NCBI GenBank assembly: GCA_009829735.1
Contig: CM020618.1
Span: 18,771,346 to 18,835,345, forward strand
DNA: 64,000 bases
Origin: Pyropia yezoensis
Taxonomy: Eukaryota > Rhodophyta > Bangiophyceae > Bangiales > Bangiaceae
Direction: 5' to 3'
The translations under genes were made by a program, and so were the position numbers. Positions 61,441 to 64,000 of this stretch are shown here, in pieces. Below the pieces are notes generated by a model. It was not told where the DNA came from and searched no databases. It saw only the letters and a list, made by a program, of their open reading frames with translations. The number at the start of each line of letters is the position of its first letter. Position 1 is the stretch's first letter.

Positions 61441-62190
61441 GGCTGAGAGCGCTGTGTCAGGAGCAAATATGACAAATATTGAAAGATATGAGGGTTTTCA
61501 AAGCTTCGAACGACGAGTCTGAAGAGAAACGAAGCACATCTGCCTGGGGCATCTGTGGCAGGCCTCTCGGATTGAAAATGGACATGAAAACAGGACGTTT
61601 GTTGTCGCATGGGAGTACTTGGCATGTACCAGGGGGAATGGGGACATCGTGAGGGGCCATGACGGATCCGAGGTGCACCGGGGAGCTCCCCGGTGCACCT
61701 CGGATCCGTCATGCCGGAGGAGGCCGCGATGCTGGACGGACGTGAGAATGTCTGATCGGGCGTGGGACGAGGAGGAGCCGCGTGCGACGCCTTATTGTCC
61801 GGATCTGACGGTGGGCTGAAGCAGGAGCGGGAGAGTCCGTTCGATTTGCGCTTCGGATCAAACCGATTTCCGATGCAATTGTCGAAAAGAAATATATGTG
61901 CCAGAGCCTCTGAAAGTTGCATTCGTGCGCGGACTAATTGCTGAAGTCTTTTGAACCATTGACATGCTTTGTATGCAAAAAAACGCTCTTTTCATGAGGC
62001 ATTATATGGTGTCCTAAGAGGTACAGTGCCGTACCTCCTTTCTTTCTTATTATTTCTTTTGTCCTCTTACGTCTTATTTCTCGTCGTGTATAGTCGTGTA
62101 TCTTCCCTCTCGTCCAACCAGGAAGTCGTATCAAAAAAATGTCAGCGAAACGTGGCACTTCTCGGATGTAATGCAATATTCGCTCTGAAC
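61441..62190. other. AT-richer segment, no supported gene
   Basis: Clearly less GC-rich than its surroundings, with T-rich tracts near 62030-62110 and short frames only. It contains the perfect palindrome at 61658-61713. It could be an old transposon remnant, but no ends were found. Confidence 0.35.
61658..61713. repeat. perfect 56-bp palindrome
   Basis: The two 28-base arms starting CATGACGGATCCGAGG are exact reverse complements with no spacer; the centre is GAGCTC at 61683-61688. Confidence 0.97.
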
Positions 62191-63171
62191 CCTAATGTCC
62201 GCCCTTAACTGGGGGTGCCGTGGCAATGCGGCGCGGGCGGCGTGCCCAACGCGGCCTCTGGACAAGCCGCTTGACACGCGGCCGCCGCACAGGCGGTGCA
62301 GGTGGCCGTGGATCAGTGCCCCCGCGCAAAATGATTGGTCCACACAGCCAGGCGGGGGCGGCGTCGGCGACGCTTGGCGCGACCGCGCCGCACGACCGGC
62401 TCGACCGCTGCCACCGCCACCACCCCGACGTGGTGGAGTGGGCTCCCCACTCTTTTGGCCGCCCGCCCTCCCTCTCCCCCCATCCCCCAGCCCCATCCCC
62501 CCTCGCCCCTTTGCGCAAAGGGGTAGGCATCATGTGCAGTCGTGTCACCGCCACCACCGCCGTGGGGGCGGCCTGGTGGTTGGGATCAGCCGCCGCTTGG
62601 CCGCGCCCCCTCCCGCCGTGGCACGGTAGAGAGGGGGGTGGGGGCTGTTCGGGACGCGACGGCGATATGGGGGGGGTTCTGCGGGGAGGGTGGAGGCGGC
62701 GGGGTGGGGGGGCGGGGGGTTCCGCGCGTGTGGGGGCGCCACCGCCGTTTTCCCTATTCCTCGCGACGATGACGTTGGGCCGCTCCCCCGTTCCCCCACG
62801 TCACCGCCGCCCGCTGCTTACCCGGCCGAGCAGTCAGGGGTGGTACAGTGCCGGTGTGTGCGGGCTGTGGACGTGGGGACGTAAGGCAGCAGCGACTGCG
62901 GCTGGGGGGGGTGGGGGGGAGGGGTAGCGGTCAGGGCGCGTGGCGTGCCTTCTTCTTTGGCGCCAGCTCGTCTCCTCCGCTCCCTGCCCCCGCCGCCGCT
63001 GTTGCCGTCGCGCGTGCGAACCCGTCGGCGGGGGCGCTGGCGGGGGCGGGGGCGGGGTCGGCCACCTGGCGGCACGTGCCACGCCTGTCGCCGGGAAGCT
63101 GCTGCGCGTGCGCGTGCGCGCACCCCAACGCGCCGCCACAGCCGCCAAACTCTCTGTGCTCCCCCCCCCGC

Positions 63172-63207
<36 letters not shown>

Positions 63208-64000
63208 GCGGCCCACTACGGGCAGTACAAGAGGCCGTCGGGGACTGCCACCCTGCTGCCCCCACCACCGGGCCATCACAGTCTGCGTGTGCGGCCGCTG
63301 TGGCTGCTCCACACACCTCTGTGCAACGCGACACGGCTCACCCCCTCCTCCCTCCTCCTTTCCCTCACCCCAGGCGTCCGCTGAGCACTGCGTCCCTCCC
63401 CCCGCCCTTCCACCACTTCTTTCTTGCCGCCGCGTCTCCCCTCCTCCCCGCTGGTACAGCGCCCTTGCCACCGCCTCCCTCCCTGTTGACCGCCGCGACC
63501 CCCGCGCTCCCGTTGACCTCTGCGGGCTTGCGCGCGTGGGCTCCCCCCGTCGCCATCTCCCCCTCTGGTCAAGCGCTGCGTGCCTCCGCCGCCCACTCTT
63601 GGTTGCAGCCAAGGCGCACCTCATCTGCGCGCAGCAGACGACCACCTCCGTCTGCGTCACGTGCTCCGTTCTTCCTTGTGCTGTGGGCAGGCGTCCAAGC
63701 GGTATCGACTTCTGCGGCGGCAGGGTGCGCGGCGACCACGTACAAACGGGTGAACGGGGAGGGCGGCGGCGGCGGCGGCGGCGGCGGCGGCAGCGGGTGC
63801 GACTGTCACGTGCGACCGGCGTAGCCGGACGTGGGTAGCGGTAGCAGCGCCACGGTGTGCGCGCCAGCTTCTTCCCTCCCGCCTCCTGTGTCATTGGCGG
63901 GACGTCGCAGGCCCCCCACCATGGGCGGCCGCACCCGCTCTGTGTGTGCGCCCGTGTGCGTGCCAGCGTGCCCCCCCTGCCCGTCGACGCGCTCCCGGCG
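62191..64000. other. GC-rich region, no supported gene
   Basis: Several long Arg/Pro/Gly-rich frames overlap on both strands (for example 62818-63894 minus, 62940-63824 plus). A minus frame ends in ELAPKKKARHAP at 62931, which could be the basic C-terminus of a gene, but the sequence upstream of it is the poly-C run and no domain is visible. A (GGC)-type run lies near 63764-63790. Confidence 0.35.
63173..63205. repeat. 33-base poly-C run
   Basis: Uninterrupted C from 63173 to 63205, preceded by CCCCCCCCCGCA. It may form a G-quadruplex/i-motif and is prone to length error in sequencing. Confidence 0.95.

Noticed and set aside
62818-63894. 358-codon minus ORF and 294-297 codon plus ORFs
   Set aside because: Low-complexity, mutually overlapping, and crossing the 33-base poly-C run; only a possible basic C-terminus (APKKKARHAP) was noted.
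1-64000. CRISPR arrays, rRNA or bacterial operon features
   Set aside because: No regularly spaced direct repeats, rRNA core sequences or operon layout; the genes and the intron are eukaryotic.

Overview
The window reads as nuclear DNA from a GC-rich, intron-poor eukaryote. The host genes (TFIIE alpha, malate dehydrogenase with one 211-bp GT-AG intron, a folate-biopterin transporter, a SNAPC1-like protein) are mostly single-exon and strongly GC-biased, and they lie among young chromodomain Ty3/gypsy LTR elements and Tc1 and CMC-type DNA transposons. A bangiophyte red alga such as Porphyra/Pyropia fits best; this is inference from composition and gene content, not a database match.

Layout. 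1-16675: a Ty3/gypsy chromovirus (element A, left end off the window). A second, different chromovirus (element B, 6953-16573) sits inside A's 3' LTR, flanked by a 5-bp target duplication. 16676-23363: sparse DNA with a small MITE, a decayed Tc1 element (19307-20604), a possible 57-residue ORF and a secreted cysteine-rich protein gene. 23364-28883: a host gene block with TFIIE alpha (+), mitochondrial-type malate dehydrogenase (-) and a folate-biopterin transporter (-). 28929-57125: a 28-kb tract whose two ends carry related inverted terminal structures. It holds two halves of a CMC/Tnp2-type DDE transposase (N half at 51.2-53.0 kb, C half at 32.6-34.1 kb), a SET-domain gene, several unrecognised genes, degenerate minisatellites and a long inverted repeat. 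A third chromovirus (element C, 37549-46926) inserted here very recently: its two 468-bp LTRs read as identical, and it splits an open gene (ORF X) within its reading frame. 57126-64000: a 572-bp MITE with TA duplications, a SNAPC1/SNAP43-like gene, and GC-rich DNA with a perfect 56-bp palindrome and a 33-base poly-C run.

Two observations stand out. (1) All three chromoviruses carry a long ORF (about 650-705 codons) on the opposite strand between pol and the 3' LTR. The A/C protein and the B protein are diverged but recognisably related, which suggests a conserved antisense protein family in these elements. (2) The 28-kb tract looks like one large, decayed, inverted-repeat-bounded transposon with cargo genes. 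It lies between two divergently oriented host genes, the folate transporter and the SNAPC1-like gene, whose starts would otherwise be close together.
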